Source of the DNA: Onthophagus taurus
Lineage: Eukaryota > Arthropoda > Insecta > Coleoptera > Scarabaeidae
Assembly (NCBI RefSeq): GCF_036711975.1
Contig: NC_091973.1
Coordinates: 5,642,001-5,706,000, forward strand
Length of the DNA: 64,000 nucleotides
Direction of reading: 5' to 3'
Part shown: piece after piece, positions 26,337 through 39,700 of the stretch
How the letters are laid out: every line of letters starts with the position of its first letter
Numbering within the stretch: position 1 is the stretch's first letter
Translations under genes and position numbers: made by a program
Notes under the pieces: generated by a model
What the model was told of the DNA's origin: nothing
Database searches by the model: none
Seen by the model: only the letters and a program-made list of their open reading frames with translations

Positions 26337-28516
26337 TATCGGTCTAAGTGGTTAGTCGCACTGAAAACTGCAAAATTGTGGCCTGAGCTTCTCGTCCTCG
26401 CGTCGCGGGCCGTTATCGATCGCCTGGTTTATTTCTGGTCGTCGGGTCGATATTCGCGACAGCACGAGATGGAGATCAGACTCAGAATTGGATGTTATCC
26501 CAATTGAACTTTTATCAAAATCATCAAATTCTAGTCCCGATCCCAAATCCCCTCAGCTATATATGCAAAATCTACGTAAATCAAACTGAAATTCATTCAA
26601 TATAAAGTTACGTGCTTTTTAAAGTTCATATAAATTGCTGTATATAAATTCGTCTTGTTTTTAGTAGTGCTAAATCTGATATGTTATTTTCTATGTATAG
26701 CGTGCATATACAATGAAATGTACATTCAAAAATAAGCACTATATCGGAATGTAGTTAATGCAAATAAGATATTTACATAGACTTGAATGAAAAATAACAC
26801 TTTAATGTTTTGTATTAGGAAGTATAGAAAGAAATGTTTCGTTTGAATAATTCAAGTTTCGCCGAGAGCGTAGCGACGGGATTTGGTGAGAATTTACGAC
26901 CTCAAAATAAACCAGGATTCGATATTTTAATATTTTTATGGCAAACGTCGACGCGGCGCGAATGTGGCCCAACGTCGGTATTCGACGTCCAGTAAATAGT
27001 CGACACTTTCCGGCGTCGTTTCGGGATGGTCAACCCGACAAAAATCGATCACGCCATATGAAAACATTACATTTTCAAGGTTGTATATTTAAAAAACACA
27101 TCCCCATTATTCTCAAAACATTATTTTACCTCGTGTGTTTTGCATGACAAAACATTGATTCTGCACGTTTCTCCCATTACTTATTAAACAAAACTTAACG
27201 TCATCCACGAGGCGTGTATTTACGTACTAGTTGGTAGGTAAAGGTCCAAGTTATTACGAAGGGAGAAGGTTCAATAAGAAGGCCTAACGTAGGTTGTTTC
27301 GGGTTGTGCTCGATTACCAAGAAAACCAGGCTAAAACTACTAGAGAAAAGGAAAGAAAGTCCAATGCATGTATCGGCCACATGTATATATGTAAATAGTA
27401 GTTAAAAAATGGTGCAAGTAAACGGAAGTTGGTAAGAGTAAATACATAAAGTGCAACGTACGCATAAGACCTCTTTAATGTTGTTTTTTTTTCTTCTAAG
27501 CTTTGGACAGCTGACACCTTGACAACCAGGACAACTCGACTTCGACAACCAGGACGACGAACACTTCGGTTTGTTTCAGACGCATTTTGACCGCGAAAAT
27601 AGTATTTAAAATCGCGGTTCCGGTGGCCTGCGCGTTCGACCTTTTCGTTCGCCGGCGTACAACTTACTGTTCAGACGCCTGGCGTCGCGACGGCATTGCT
27701 CTCCGCTGACCCCACCCATACTGAAATTTCACATCGATTTTCCATAAAATCCATAATTGATCATCGTTTTGACCTTATTTTAACTACTCCACCACATTGT
27801 ATTACATTTTCGTACAGTTGCCATTAAAGAATATTTTTGTATTTTTAAATTTCCCGCTATTACGTCATAGAGAACGTCATAAATGATGAAATAACTTTGT
27901 AGATGTTTAAGTTTTTAATTTTTATTGGTCTTATTAAGAATGATTATGTGTTGTAAAATTTATATAGAATATAAAGTTAATGAAAGAATATGACGTTATC
28001 GATTTTTATATTATATATATATAGAAGTTATTGAGGAATTTTGGTCGAGTTCTTATTAAAAATCATCAAAAATGTCTACTTGATTTAATAATAATGAAAC
28101 ATTCAAGCAAATTATATTAATAACATCAAATGTATACAAATATAACACACATTTTATAAAATATGATTGTTTTGATGATGTTTTTATTTAAAAAGTATGG
28201 AGTTAGTTCAAGAAGTGTATGCAACCCAACATACACGTCAAATACATTGCATAGTTGAGAATTTCGAGACATGTAGGAATAACATAAAGGCATATTTATA
28301 AATATAGAAATATACGCAGTAAGGTAAGATAACGTAATTACTGTTTAAAAGATAGCAAATATCGTTCAATTTCTCGTGTGGAGAATAAAAAATTTAAAGA
28401 AGACTGTAGATTATCCTCATCTAAAGAAAGCAGGTAAAACAGCTGTTTGATTAATATTTAAAAGCTCCCTTTAAATCTAACATTAAATATGTATTAATTT
28501 CTTAAATGTATTTTCA
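26337..28516. other. Intergenic region upstream of SK and of the CCPG1-like gene
   Basis: Divergent promoter region. A GC-richer section at about 26880-27060 and 27500-27720 may be regulatory for SK. Near 28432 there is a likely 5' UTR donor (AAGCAG|GTAAAA) pairing with the acceptor at 28517 ahead of the next gene. No coding region seen. Confidence 0.4.
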
Positions 28517-28546
28517 GATTGTTTTAATGCATCTTTAACAAATAAA

Positions 28547-29738
28547 ATGAGTGAAGTTGAGGAAATTAACAAGCTTGAGGAAGCATCTCTCCAAAATTCT
28601 TGGGTTTTTGTAGAAGATTGTGACATTGATAGCCCACAAAATAAGTATTATCTTAATTGCTCAACTGAACCCATCACTGAATTAACAGATACTGTAGATA
28701 AAAATGATTTAGAAACTGACTCGGATGGAATAAGTGTTATAAGTGAGAGTGATGAAGCCAAGGAAGTTCTTGCTGATGAAAAAGATGCAATAACTCCCAT
28801 TTATAAAAGAGATTGCGTAAATGATGATATAAATTCAACATGGAGGTTTCGCACTTTTGCTGTGGTAGTTTTATTACTAGCTTTATTTGTACCAATGTTA
28901 CTTAATTATGTGATTTATTCAAACAATAATTTAGACGACGTTTCTGAATATAATAATAACGATTATTTAGACAATGATGTTGATAAAATTGGGCAAGAAT
29001 TAATTAACATCAATATTGAGCCAAAATTTGAAGTTGCAAATAATGATTTAAATGAATCTGACATAAAAGAAGTAGAAGTTGTGATGAAAGATGTAAAAAA
29101 AGAGAAATTAAAAGTTAATAAGAAAGAAAAGGTGATAAAAGAAATAGATGTGATAACAAAATCCTCAAATCCTAGCAACTTCAAAGAAAATAAAATAAGA
29201 GATGTTAAAGTTAAAGATAAATCAAAGGGGAATAAGCAAAAGAGGATCTTAAAGGAAGAAAAGAAATCTGACAAAGTTAAAAAATGTAAATATAACAATA
29301 AAAATAAAGAAATAAAAGGCGATAAAAAATTTAAATACGAAAATATCAAAGATAAAGATAAAAAAATGAAAAAATCGAAAGAAAGAAATGACGGTAAAGA
29401 GCATAGAAAAAATTCTTATTATCCAGAAAAAAACGTTCATTCAAAATCTAAAGTAATAAAAATGAATTAAATTTACCCCATCCACTCTTTATTATTAATT
29501 TTTTTTAAAGGTAAAGTACCCACACTCAGAAAAGCGCAAAGAAGAAAAAAATAAACCATATCTTAAAACAGAAAATAATAAGAATTATAAGAAAACTACA
29601 AAAACAAATAAGGTGAAAATTATTAATAATAACAATAATTTAAGGTGGAAATTAGACGAGTATTACTTCAGTTCCAGGATTGACAAAAAAAAGATTTTTA
29701 ATTCAAGAACTAAGGTAAATATTTCGATTAAGCATTAA
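28547..29738 (+). CDS. CCPG1-like single-pass membrane protein (candidate ER-phagy receptor)
   Basis: Two exons, 28547-29452 and 29511-29738, give 377 residues. A 5' UTR exon probably ends near 28432, with the acceptor at 28517-28518. Residues 1-100 are acidic and hold SWVFV (18-22), an LC3-interacting (LIR) type W-x-x-V, and ETDSDGISVISESDE (56-70). One membrane helix lies at about 103-124, flanked by basic residues on the N side. The remainder is very Lys-rich and Asn-rich. The order of an N-terminal W-x-x-V/I after an acidic start, a Ser-Asp patch, and one helix matches vertebrate CCPG1 (GWTVISHEGSDIE), a type II ER protein that binds Atg8 proteins and FIP200. That match is architectural, and the lysine-rich part is low complexity. 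It may instead be an unrelated membrane protein. Confidence 0.6.
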
Positions 29739-30739
29739 CCAAAAACATTGATGAGGTAAATTCAAGGAACAATTCTATGTGATGGAGGAGCAATATACGT
29801 CATATTTTAAACGGGTGATTTTTTGATACTGATTAAGAAGGAATTAAAGAAAATAATGTATAAATAATTTTTTTTGTATATACATATGTATAAAATACGT
29901 TAAAAATAAAAAGAAATCTCAATTTTAAATCAAACTGTAACCATGAAGTTGCTTAATTCGTCACAGGGGGGCAGTGGTGTCGGTTCACCTCATAAAATCA
30001 ATACAAACCCTCGTTTATATTATACACTTCAATGTAAAGTAATAGTATAAAAGTATTAATAAAATAAAATTTGTTCAATACATATTAGTTAATATATAAT
30101 ATATATTACAAATGTTAAGTGTGTTCTTTATAAATTTATTTTTTGATTTTGCAAAAAAGAATGTTAATTCAAAAATTAATATACACATCTTTTATTTTTT
30201 TAAATAAGACTTTTTTGATTACATAAAACATAGTTGAATACAAATATTAATCAAAAAGAATGTTTTTGTTATTCAAAAAAAAACTCTACAACATCATTAA
30301 TAATGCAACTTCTTTTCTACTAAAGAGCAGTAATTCACGAAAGAATAACATTATCGTAAATCTACATAATTACGACACAAGGTTTTGCAAACAGAAGAAA
30401 AAAAAGCGTTCAGGAAAAAAATGTTAGCCACTTAGATTTAAGCTGTTGAATTATCCGACAGCTATAAATAAAATGTTTCACAGCGTATGCACCCCATAAT
30501 GTTGTTTTGGCAACGCCTTCTACCCCTAGTTTGAGCCAACGAGATGGCTGATAGTAATTTTCATGGGCGTGGTTTTGAGGGGGGAAAATCCAATGGAAAG
30601 AGGATGGTCCATTCTGGTGTCCATGGAAACGCAGTGATCAGTTACATGTCTCTAAACATTTTATACTGTGATTGCCGCATTAGCGGAGGCCCAGTTTGGT
30701 GTTAAACAGTAGTTTTAGTGGTAAGCGATTAAAGTAGAA
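29739..30739. other. 3' UTR and upstream region of Shox
   Basis: AATAAA-like signals near 29905 probably end the preceding transcript. 30060-30420 is very AT-rich. 30480-30739, directly before the Shox ATG, is GC-richer and likely holds its promoter and 5' UTR; no clear TATA box is seen there. Confidence 0.35.
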
Positions 30740-33700
30740 ATGGATAAATTAACGCAGTTCGTGTCGAAATCTTTTAATGAAAGCGTCGCGAGTGCGGTGG
30801 AAATAAAAGAGGAACAAAAATCGGATGATGGACATACGCAACAAAATTTGGAAATGATGACCACAACGATTTACCAAGATGGACACTATCATCATAAGCA
30901 ACAGGACGATTTGGACGACGAGAAAAATTCAAAACCGTCTGCCAAGAATTGGCTCATTTCCGATCATTATCCGTCGAAACCTTCAAATCCCATCTGCGGC
31001 ATAGATCTTAGTATAAACGCGAAAAAAAATAATAATCCAAGTCCCTGTTTATTTCTCGACGAAAAATCCGACTCTCCAAAATCCAGATTATCTTCATCTC
31101 CTATCGATTTGGACGTTGAAGAATGTAAATCACCCGAAAATACTAGTATTACCGACGAAAGAACTTCAATTGATGAGTCAAAAAAATCTCGATCAGGTAT
31201 TCATTACGAAAAGATTTTAAATATTAATTAATATATAGACTATACATATAAACTTAACATAACCTCAGTAATAGTCTTTGTTTAACTTCAATCGATTATT
31301 CTTTATTCCGTCTATACAGTAATTATATACATAAAGCGATTATTATTATTCGATTGTAAATAAACGACGAATAATCTTAAAAATTTGATTAGAAAGCTAA
31401 TGTCAAAGACCTAAAACAACAAAATTATTTTTATGTATCAAATCAACATTTTTATAAATATATAAAATATACTAAATATATTTACAAGAGTAATAATATA
31501 TATAAATTATATAATATGTATACAACATAAAAAAATTTTAAGTTCATTTTTGCAAATTCTACAACAAATGTTATCTTCTTGTAAGGAGAAAACTCTAATT
31601 AGTTGGACCCCTCTCTATCTTAGTTCTAACTTGCCCTTAATAAATATTTGAAACGTTGTTTTACCACCTCTTGCTTCCCTCCTCTTCAGATTTGGACACA
31701 CACTTACTATTAATTTTTAGTTGATGTATTCATATTCAAAAATCTATCTTAAATTATTGGGTACAAATAAAATTAAAAATTTTTTTACTAAGCAAAATCT
31801 GCACAGAGTTTCTCAATCTGCATCTAGGAGTGCTTCAAATTGCAAACATTTTGCGACACAATCCTTATTAAATCTGCATCAACCCGATGAAGTTTGCAGC
31901 GATCTCCTTCCTGATTTAATAAATATATCCCCCACTACGCCTACTTTAAATCTTTATCCTGCTCTATCGAGTCTCCATCAAGTTTGCATAGAGACAACTC
32001 TGTGTATGATCTCTACATCAAATTTTCACCGTGTTGTTTTGAAATCTCCATCAAAACTGCATATAACAGTGTATTAAGACTCCTTAAAGTTTCGTAACGT
32101 CTGCATCAAGTCTACATAAATCTTCATTATCCTTCCTCACTTGATAAGGTAACATCAAGACAATTTCATTCTCGAGATAACTAGATTTGACTTCAAGGAA
32201 TAAAGCTTACTTCACTCGAATAAAGGCTTTGTATGAACTAAAAGATAGAAACACTTCATCTTACATACTCCATCTTATTTATTGAAGTGCAGTACAGTTA
32301 TGTATCATTTAGAAATTAAAACCTTGTGGTCAGAACGCTGGATTTTTACTTATGCAGACTCAAATGAATTTTTAATGAATGTGTATTTATGACTTTAAGT
32401 ATAATCGTTGATAAGAACTTCTCTACTACGACTTGATGCATTCATATTGAAAAAATCTATCTTATATTATTTGGTATAAATAAAATTATAAATTTTTTTA
32501 CTAAGCTAAATCTGCATCAACCCGATGAAGTTTGCAGCGATCTCGTATATCCCCCACTACACCTACTTTAAATCTTTATCATCGAGTCTCCATCAAGTTT
32601 GCATAGAGACAACTCTGTTCACCGTGTTGTTTTCAAGTCTCCATCAAAACTGCATATAACGTGTATTAAGAGTCTTTAAGGTTTCGTAACATCTGCATCA
32701 AGTCTACATAAATTTTCATTATCCTTCCTCACTTGATAAGTTTACATCAAGACAATTTCATTCTCGAGATAACTAGATTTGACTTCAAAGAATAAAGCTT
32801 ACTCCACTCGAATAAATGCTTTGTGTATTTATGACTTTAACGCATTGACTACAGCATAATTACTGCGTTAATACTGCGTTGACTACTTGATGTGATTCTT
32901 ATAGCTGCAAGTTCCACATGAAAAGAGATACATCAAAAAGTATGTGAATGACGTTGACAAAACTTTCTGCACTATGTTCTTTTTCTTTGATTCTCTGTCA
33001 GAACGATATAAAGTAGATTAAATTTGTCTAGATTTATATTAGCAAATGCAATAGGTTTACGATGTTTAAAACTGTCATAATTAACATTGAATTCGAGAAA
33101 ACGGTTAAATTGCTCGATGCAGTTTTACAGTTATGTGCCATTAATTATGCACCATTATTATCAGCCATAAACCCAGTTACGTGCCATTAAAATAAAAGCA
33201 TCGCGTTGTATTGAATTTTATAATGTAAAAAATGAACTTAATTAGGAAATTAGGAAAAATAAATTTGGAGATTTCAATTGCAAATGAGGAGATTTTAATG
33301 GATTAGTAATTTTTGTAGGATGTTTTGTAAAAGTTCTGTTTCGGTTTGTGATCAATATATAAAATAAAGTTTTGGTTAAATCGAATGAAGTGGGTAAGCG
33401 AACGGGGTGGGAGTGTTATTGAGGGGGTATAAAAGTTGAGCGTATTCGCACTTCCAATCACTGCAAAAACGTTTTATCGATTCGAGCAATTACCAACACG
33501 CCCCGTTAAAACCCAATTGGGCACAACATTCCGTCGGCGGCGGAATGTTCGCATCCCTTCACACTTCCACCCGCCACCAATATTCCGTTTTCGGATTCCG
33601 GGGTCGCCGTTTAAACCTCGACAACGTGCATATTCGACCGGAGGATATAAAAGCACTGCCATCCACTTTATTTGGACCCGTACTGCCTATTTTGTATCCT

Positions 33701-36700
33701 CATTTAAGTAATGGAATTAAATTAATCTACCAGCTATATCCTCGTATCTTTATTACCTCGAGGGAATTTTCGCCCTCCGGACACTTTCCGACCCTTAAAT
33801 ACGGCTATTGTCGGCGCTAATAATTCTCAGAGGACGTTTGTTTTACCTGGGGCAATTTTTAAAGAAGACGTCCAACCCTTCCCATTTCGCGAAATTTTCT
33901 TTCCGCGCCTATTTAATTACTTAAGGGGAGGTTCCTTCTCTCCGCTTCCAACCGTTTAATTAATTAATTACCGTTGCTTCTTACTGTACCGTTTTAACGT
34001 TTTCCACTCTCCTTCCCGGATTCCGAAAACTCTAATGAAAAGTCATTACCTTAATAGACGCTCGACCCTTCAGGTTATTTTACCACTTTTTGTAACTACT
34101 TTACGATTATAACCAAGTTTATTTTGTATTCCAACTTCAAATTGAAACAAAATATCACTACGTATATATAATAGGATTATTAAAATTGATACATTTGGGA
34201 AATCGTGGAAAAAGTGGATAAAATATATAGAGACTACTTTTCCACGTTACCCAGTACAAAAGGGAGGTTTACGAAAATTTATTTCGGCAGTTGTTATCAT
34301 CGCAAAGGGGACGCGTAAAATCAAATTTCGACTCACTCATAACAAGATTGTAAGGTTTATTTGTGTTCCTCGGTTCGTTTCGCCCCCTTGAAACATAAAA
34401 AAAGAGAAATCTTTAAACACTAACCGCGTTCGTTGAATCCCCCGCTTCTTAATTAATACGAATACTTTTTTCCCAGTTTTATTTCGTTCGATTTCGTGAT
34501 TAACGGTCGAAAAATTGTTAAGAACTGAAATTGTCGACTCCGAATTTAGCCCTCCACCGTCGGAAAATGGGGGCAAAGCTGATGTCGCGGTTATGACCAT
34601 TATTAAATTAACATCGATTCTATGACGCTCCTCGTTTCAGGTTGTGCTTTTTTTGCTTTATTACGTTTATTTCAAAGCAAAAAATCTACAGGAGATGTGG
34701 TAGGTGTTTTTAGATACTATTTTTGGTCTACGTTTTATGAATGTTACAAAAAGGGGATGGCATTTTCTTTTTTGGACGTAATTGTTGCAAGATTTTATAT
34801 AAAAAGACAAAATTTTAAGTCACTTTTAAAAATCGTTTAAAATGTTTTATTTAAATATTATTATTTTATGAATTAAATGATATTTGCAAAAAAGAATGTT
34901 TTTTTTTATAAATTATCAAGATTTTTGAACAATTTTACACAAACTCAATTTTTTATGCATTTTTGAAGTTAACCCAAAAACCTTAAAACATGGGAAAAAT
35001 TTAGGTTGAGTTGATTTATTGTTATCTCATGAACTAAATGATATTTTCAAAAAGGGGTGTCACCAGCAAAAAACGGATGCTGTTCTTTATAAATCATCGA
35101 GATTTCAAAACGATTTAAAACAAACTCGATTTTGTATGAATTTTTAAAGATAACCCAAAAACTTTAAAAGATGCAAAAATTTCGATTGAGTTTGAACATT
35201 ATTATATGATATTTTCAAAACAGGATTTCATCAGCAAAAAGAGAATGCTCTTTTTTTATAAATTATCAAGATTTCTGAACGATTTTACACAAACTCAATT
35301 TTTTATGCATTTTTGAAGTTAACCCAAAAACTAGTGGACTTCACAGGAATTAGTATCTCTTTTAGGTGTTGGATACTGCAGATAACAATCAAATTCAACC
35401 CCAATAGGACTTTTTTCATTGAATACAACTTTATTTATATCAGGTTTGCCTTTGGCAACCTCATTGTAACAATCCCAATACGATATATAAAGTCTCTTGT
35501 TGCAGTTTCGTCTAGTTTCCTTCTCTCAACAGTCGCTATTATCACTTTTGATTATTAATTAAAGTATCCTCTTCTTAATGCAAAAAGCCGTTTTGAAAAA
35601 TCACTTTTAGTTCTTGAGAAATACGTTGTTGAAATAATCGATAATTTTTTCGAATTTTGCAATTTTCGCCGATTAAGTTTAAAAATTTCGTATAATATCC
35701 ATTTCTCAGAATATAAGTATGAAAATTTCCCAAAGTGTTAATAAAAGTGTCCTCTTTCGAATGACCGAACCCGTTTTCAAAAATAACTTTTAGTTTTTGA
35801 GAAAACAATGTTTGAAATTTTGATAAAATTTTTGATGTTGCAATTTTCATCGATAATTTTCGAAATTCGCTATAAAATTAATTTCTTGAAGGATCCTTGT
35901 GAAAATATCACCAATTATTAAGTAAAGTATCCTCTTTTTAATGCAAAAAGCCGTTTTGAAAAATCACTTTTAGTTCTTGAGAAATACGTTGTTGAAATAA
36001 TCGATAATTTTTTCGAATTTTGCAATTTTCGCCGATTAAGTTTAAAAAATTCGTATAATATCCATTTCTCAGAATATAAGTATGAAAATTTCCCAAAGTG
36101 TTAATAAAAGTGTCCTCTTTCGAATGACCGAACCCGTTTTCAAAAATAACTTTTAGTTTTTGAGAAAACAATGTTTGAAGTTTTGATAAAATTTTCGATG
36201 TTGCAATTTTCATCGATTATTTTAAAAATTCGCTATAAAATTAATTTCTTGAAATATCCTTGTGGAAATAGCACCAATTATTAAGTAAAGTATCCTCTTT
36301 TTAATGCAAAAAGCCGTTTTGAAAAATCACTTTTAGTTCTTGAGAAACACATTGTTGAAATAATCGAAAATTTTTTCGAATTTTGCAATTTTCATCGATT
36401 AAGTTTAAAAAATTCGTATAATATCCATTTCTTGGAATATAAGTATGAACATTTCACAAAGTGTTAATAAAAGTGTCCTCTTTCGAATGACGGAACCCGT
36501 TTTCAAAAATAACTTTTAGTTTTTGAGAAAACAATGTTTGAAGTTTTGATAAAATTTTCGATGTTGCAATTTTCATGGTTAATTTTCAAAATTCGCTATA
36601 AAATTAATTTCTTGAAGGATCCTTGTCGAAGTATCACCAATTATTAAGTAAAGTATCCTCTTTTTAATGCAAAAAACCGTTTTGAAAAATCACTTTTAGT

Positions 36701-39700
36701 TCTTGAGAAATACATTGTTGAAATAATCGATAATTTTTTCGAAGTTTGCAATTTTCGCCGATTAAGTTTAAAAAATTCGTATAATATCCATTTCTTGGAA
36801 TATAAGTATGAACATTTCACAAAGTGTTAATAAAAGTGTCCTCTTTCGAATGACCGAACCCGTTTTCAAAAATAACTTTTAGTTTTTGAGAAAACAATGA
36901 TTGAAGTTTTGATAAAATTTTCGATGTTGCAATTTTCATCGATAATTTTCAAAATTCGCTATAAAATTAATTTCTTGAAGGATCATTGTGAAAGTATCAC
37001 CAATTATTAAGTAAAGTATCCTCTTTTTAACGCAAAAAGCCGTTTTGAAAAATCACTTTTAGTTCTTGAGAAATGCATTGTTGAAATAATCGACATTTTT
37101 TCGAATTTTGCAATTTTCGTCGATTAAGTTTAAAAAATTCGTATAATATCCATTTCTTAGAATATAAGTATGAAAATTACCCAAAGTGTTAATAAAGGTG
37201 TCCTCTTTCGAATGACCGAACCCGTTTTCAAAAATAACTTTTAGTTTTTGAGAAAACAATGTTTGAAGTTTTGATAAAATTTTCGATGTTGCAATTGTCA
37301 TCGATAATTTTCAAAATTTGCTATAAAATTAATTTCCTGAAGGATCCTTGTGGAAGTATCATCAATTATTAAGTAAAGTATCCTCTTTTTAATGCAAAAA
37401 GAAGTTTTGAAAAATCACTTTTAGTTCTTGAGAAATACATTGTTGAAATAATTGATAATTTTTTCGAATTTTTGCCGATTATGTTTAAAAAATTCGTATA
37501 ATATCCATTTCTTAGAATATACGTATGAAAATTTCCCAAAGTGTTAATAAAAGTGTCCTCTTTCGAATGACCGAACCCGTTTTGAAAAATAACTTTTAGT
37601 TTTTGAGAAAACAATGTTTGAAGTTTTGATAAAATTTGCGATGTTGCAATTTTCATGAATCATTTTCAAAATTTGCTATAAAATTAATTTCTTGAGGGAT
37701 CCTTGTGGATATCCGGCCGAAGGGGATGCCGAATATGCGGTATCCGGCTTTTCGCAAAATCACTACCCGTTCCATCACTACTAAAATCCTTAAAAGATGT
37801 GAAAAATTTCGATTGAGCTTTTAATATTATTATCTCATAAACTAAATGATATTCTCAAAAAGGGATTCACCAGCAAAAAGAGAATGCTTTTCTTTATAAA
37901 TCATCAAGATTTCAGAACGGTTTCACACAAATTCGATTTTTTATGAATGTCCAAAGTTAATTTAAGTTAGGTCGTACTATAATCCATTGCTGCTCTAGCA
38001 CATCAAATCTATTTTCAAAACTATATATATACAGTGTGTTAATTATTTATCGTACCCGACGTCATCATTGCAAGTATACAACCAATATCACAATATTGGT
38101 ATTGCAATACACAAATCGCGTAAAGCATAAAAATACTGTGATATTGGTTGCATACTTGCAATGATGACGTCGGGTACGATAATTAATTAACACACAGTGT
38201 ATATATACTATATTTTACTTGAAGTATTTTTTGTATTTCGTTTTGATTAAGATATAAATCAATTGAAAGTAACGTGCGGATGTTTAAAGCGGGTTTCAAT
38301 TAAATTAAATTAGAGATCTCTATTTGTTAAACCCGCCGACATACGAAATCTTTTCCACCCCAATCCGCAGGCCGATGGGGGTTTCCCTTGTGTCGGTGGG
38401 GTGCAACTCTGATTTGCATCGAGATCTACAAATCGTTTTAACTCGATTACATCGGGATTTAATGCAATTATCATCACCAGCAAATATTGCAGCCTCGTTT
38501 GGTGACGTAACCGGCGGACAAAAGGAGAAAATGCCGGACGGCGCGGGGTTGTTGCCGACGGGCGTAGCGGACGTCGCGACGTCCAACGTGGATCGAGATG
38601 TCTTACAAAAAGATAAACATTCGCAGCTGACGGTTTCGGTGAAGTCTTCGACGAAACAACGACGATCGAGAACCAATTTCACTTTGGAGCAACTTAACGA
38701 ACTTGAGAGGCTCTTCGACGAGACGCATTATCCCGACGCTTTCATGAGGGAGGAGTTAAGCCAAAGGTTGGGTTTAAGTGAAGCGAGAGTTCAGGTAGGT
38801 GCTAGATTAATTTTCGTCAAGATTAATATAGGAATTTTCGAACGTGTTTCAAATTAACTAGTAATTGTTTCGTTTAGAACTGTTTCATTAAGCCTTCTCT
38901 AAACGTGAACTCATTTATTTCAAATAAATGTCTATTAATTAATTAAATAAAGTTGAAATAAGTTTTTGAAAGATTTGTGGCCGATAAAAATAAAGTAATT
39001 AAATAAACATTTATGTCTTGATTTAAAAATAATAGCATCGGAATTGCATTAAATCAGAATAATTTCCATAGTATTAGATAGGAGGAGTAGAGGATATTAG
39101 GACTTCACCCTTAACGAAACCGTTTCTACAGGGTGTTAAGCATCGGGCAATTCAAATCGATCAATGGGGTGATGTCATTAATCAGGCTCCTAATAGATCC
39201 TATTCCCTGCACGTCGTTCGTTTTCATTAGGAAATTATCTGCGTAATAGCCACAACGTTCTGTGCTCAATCGGTCGGAACCGTGGAAAAACACGACACTT
39301 AGCTTGATTTAAAGATTCGCAGAGGAGATCGCCTTTGTCCGGTCGCCTCCCCCCGGCCATAATTGAATTTCCACTTTTTCCACTCTGGGCCGACGTTATT
39401 TTATGACCACCCTAAAGCGTCTCCTTCCGCGATCTATCCGGTCAATTTATAGGCGACATATTTCCGTTAATAATAAATCTTTATTCTCTCCCATAGGTTT
39501 GGTTCCAGAACAGGCGCGCGAAATGCCGGAAACACGAGAGTCAAATGCAAAAGGGTAAGTGGTTTTAGGGATCGTATCGGTTTACGAATTTACGAAATCG
39601 TTTCGAAACGTTCGGGTACTTTTAAATTATACCCAACAACCTTTCATAGTTATTATTTAAGAAAGAAACGAATTCCATTATTTCATTCCTGAGAGATTTC

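Noticed and set aside
33436-33711. 91-residue basic frame after a TATA box
   Set aside because: No ATG (starts TTG), arginine-rich by composition, open on both strands; the TATA box is reported instead as a promoter candidate.
35575-37656. Four similar 80-95 residue minus-strand open frames
   Set aside because: They are the same frame of successive 363-bp satellite units, frameshifted in some copies, with no start or promoter context; not a gene family.
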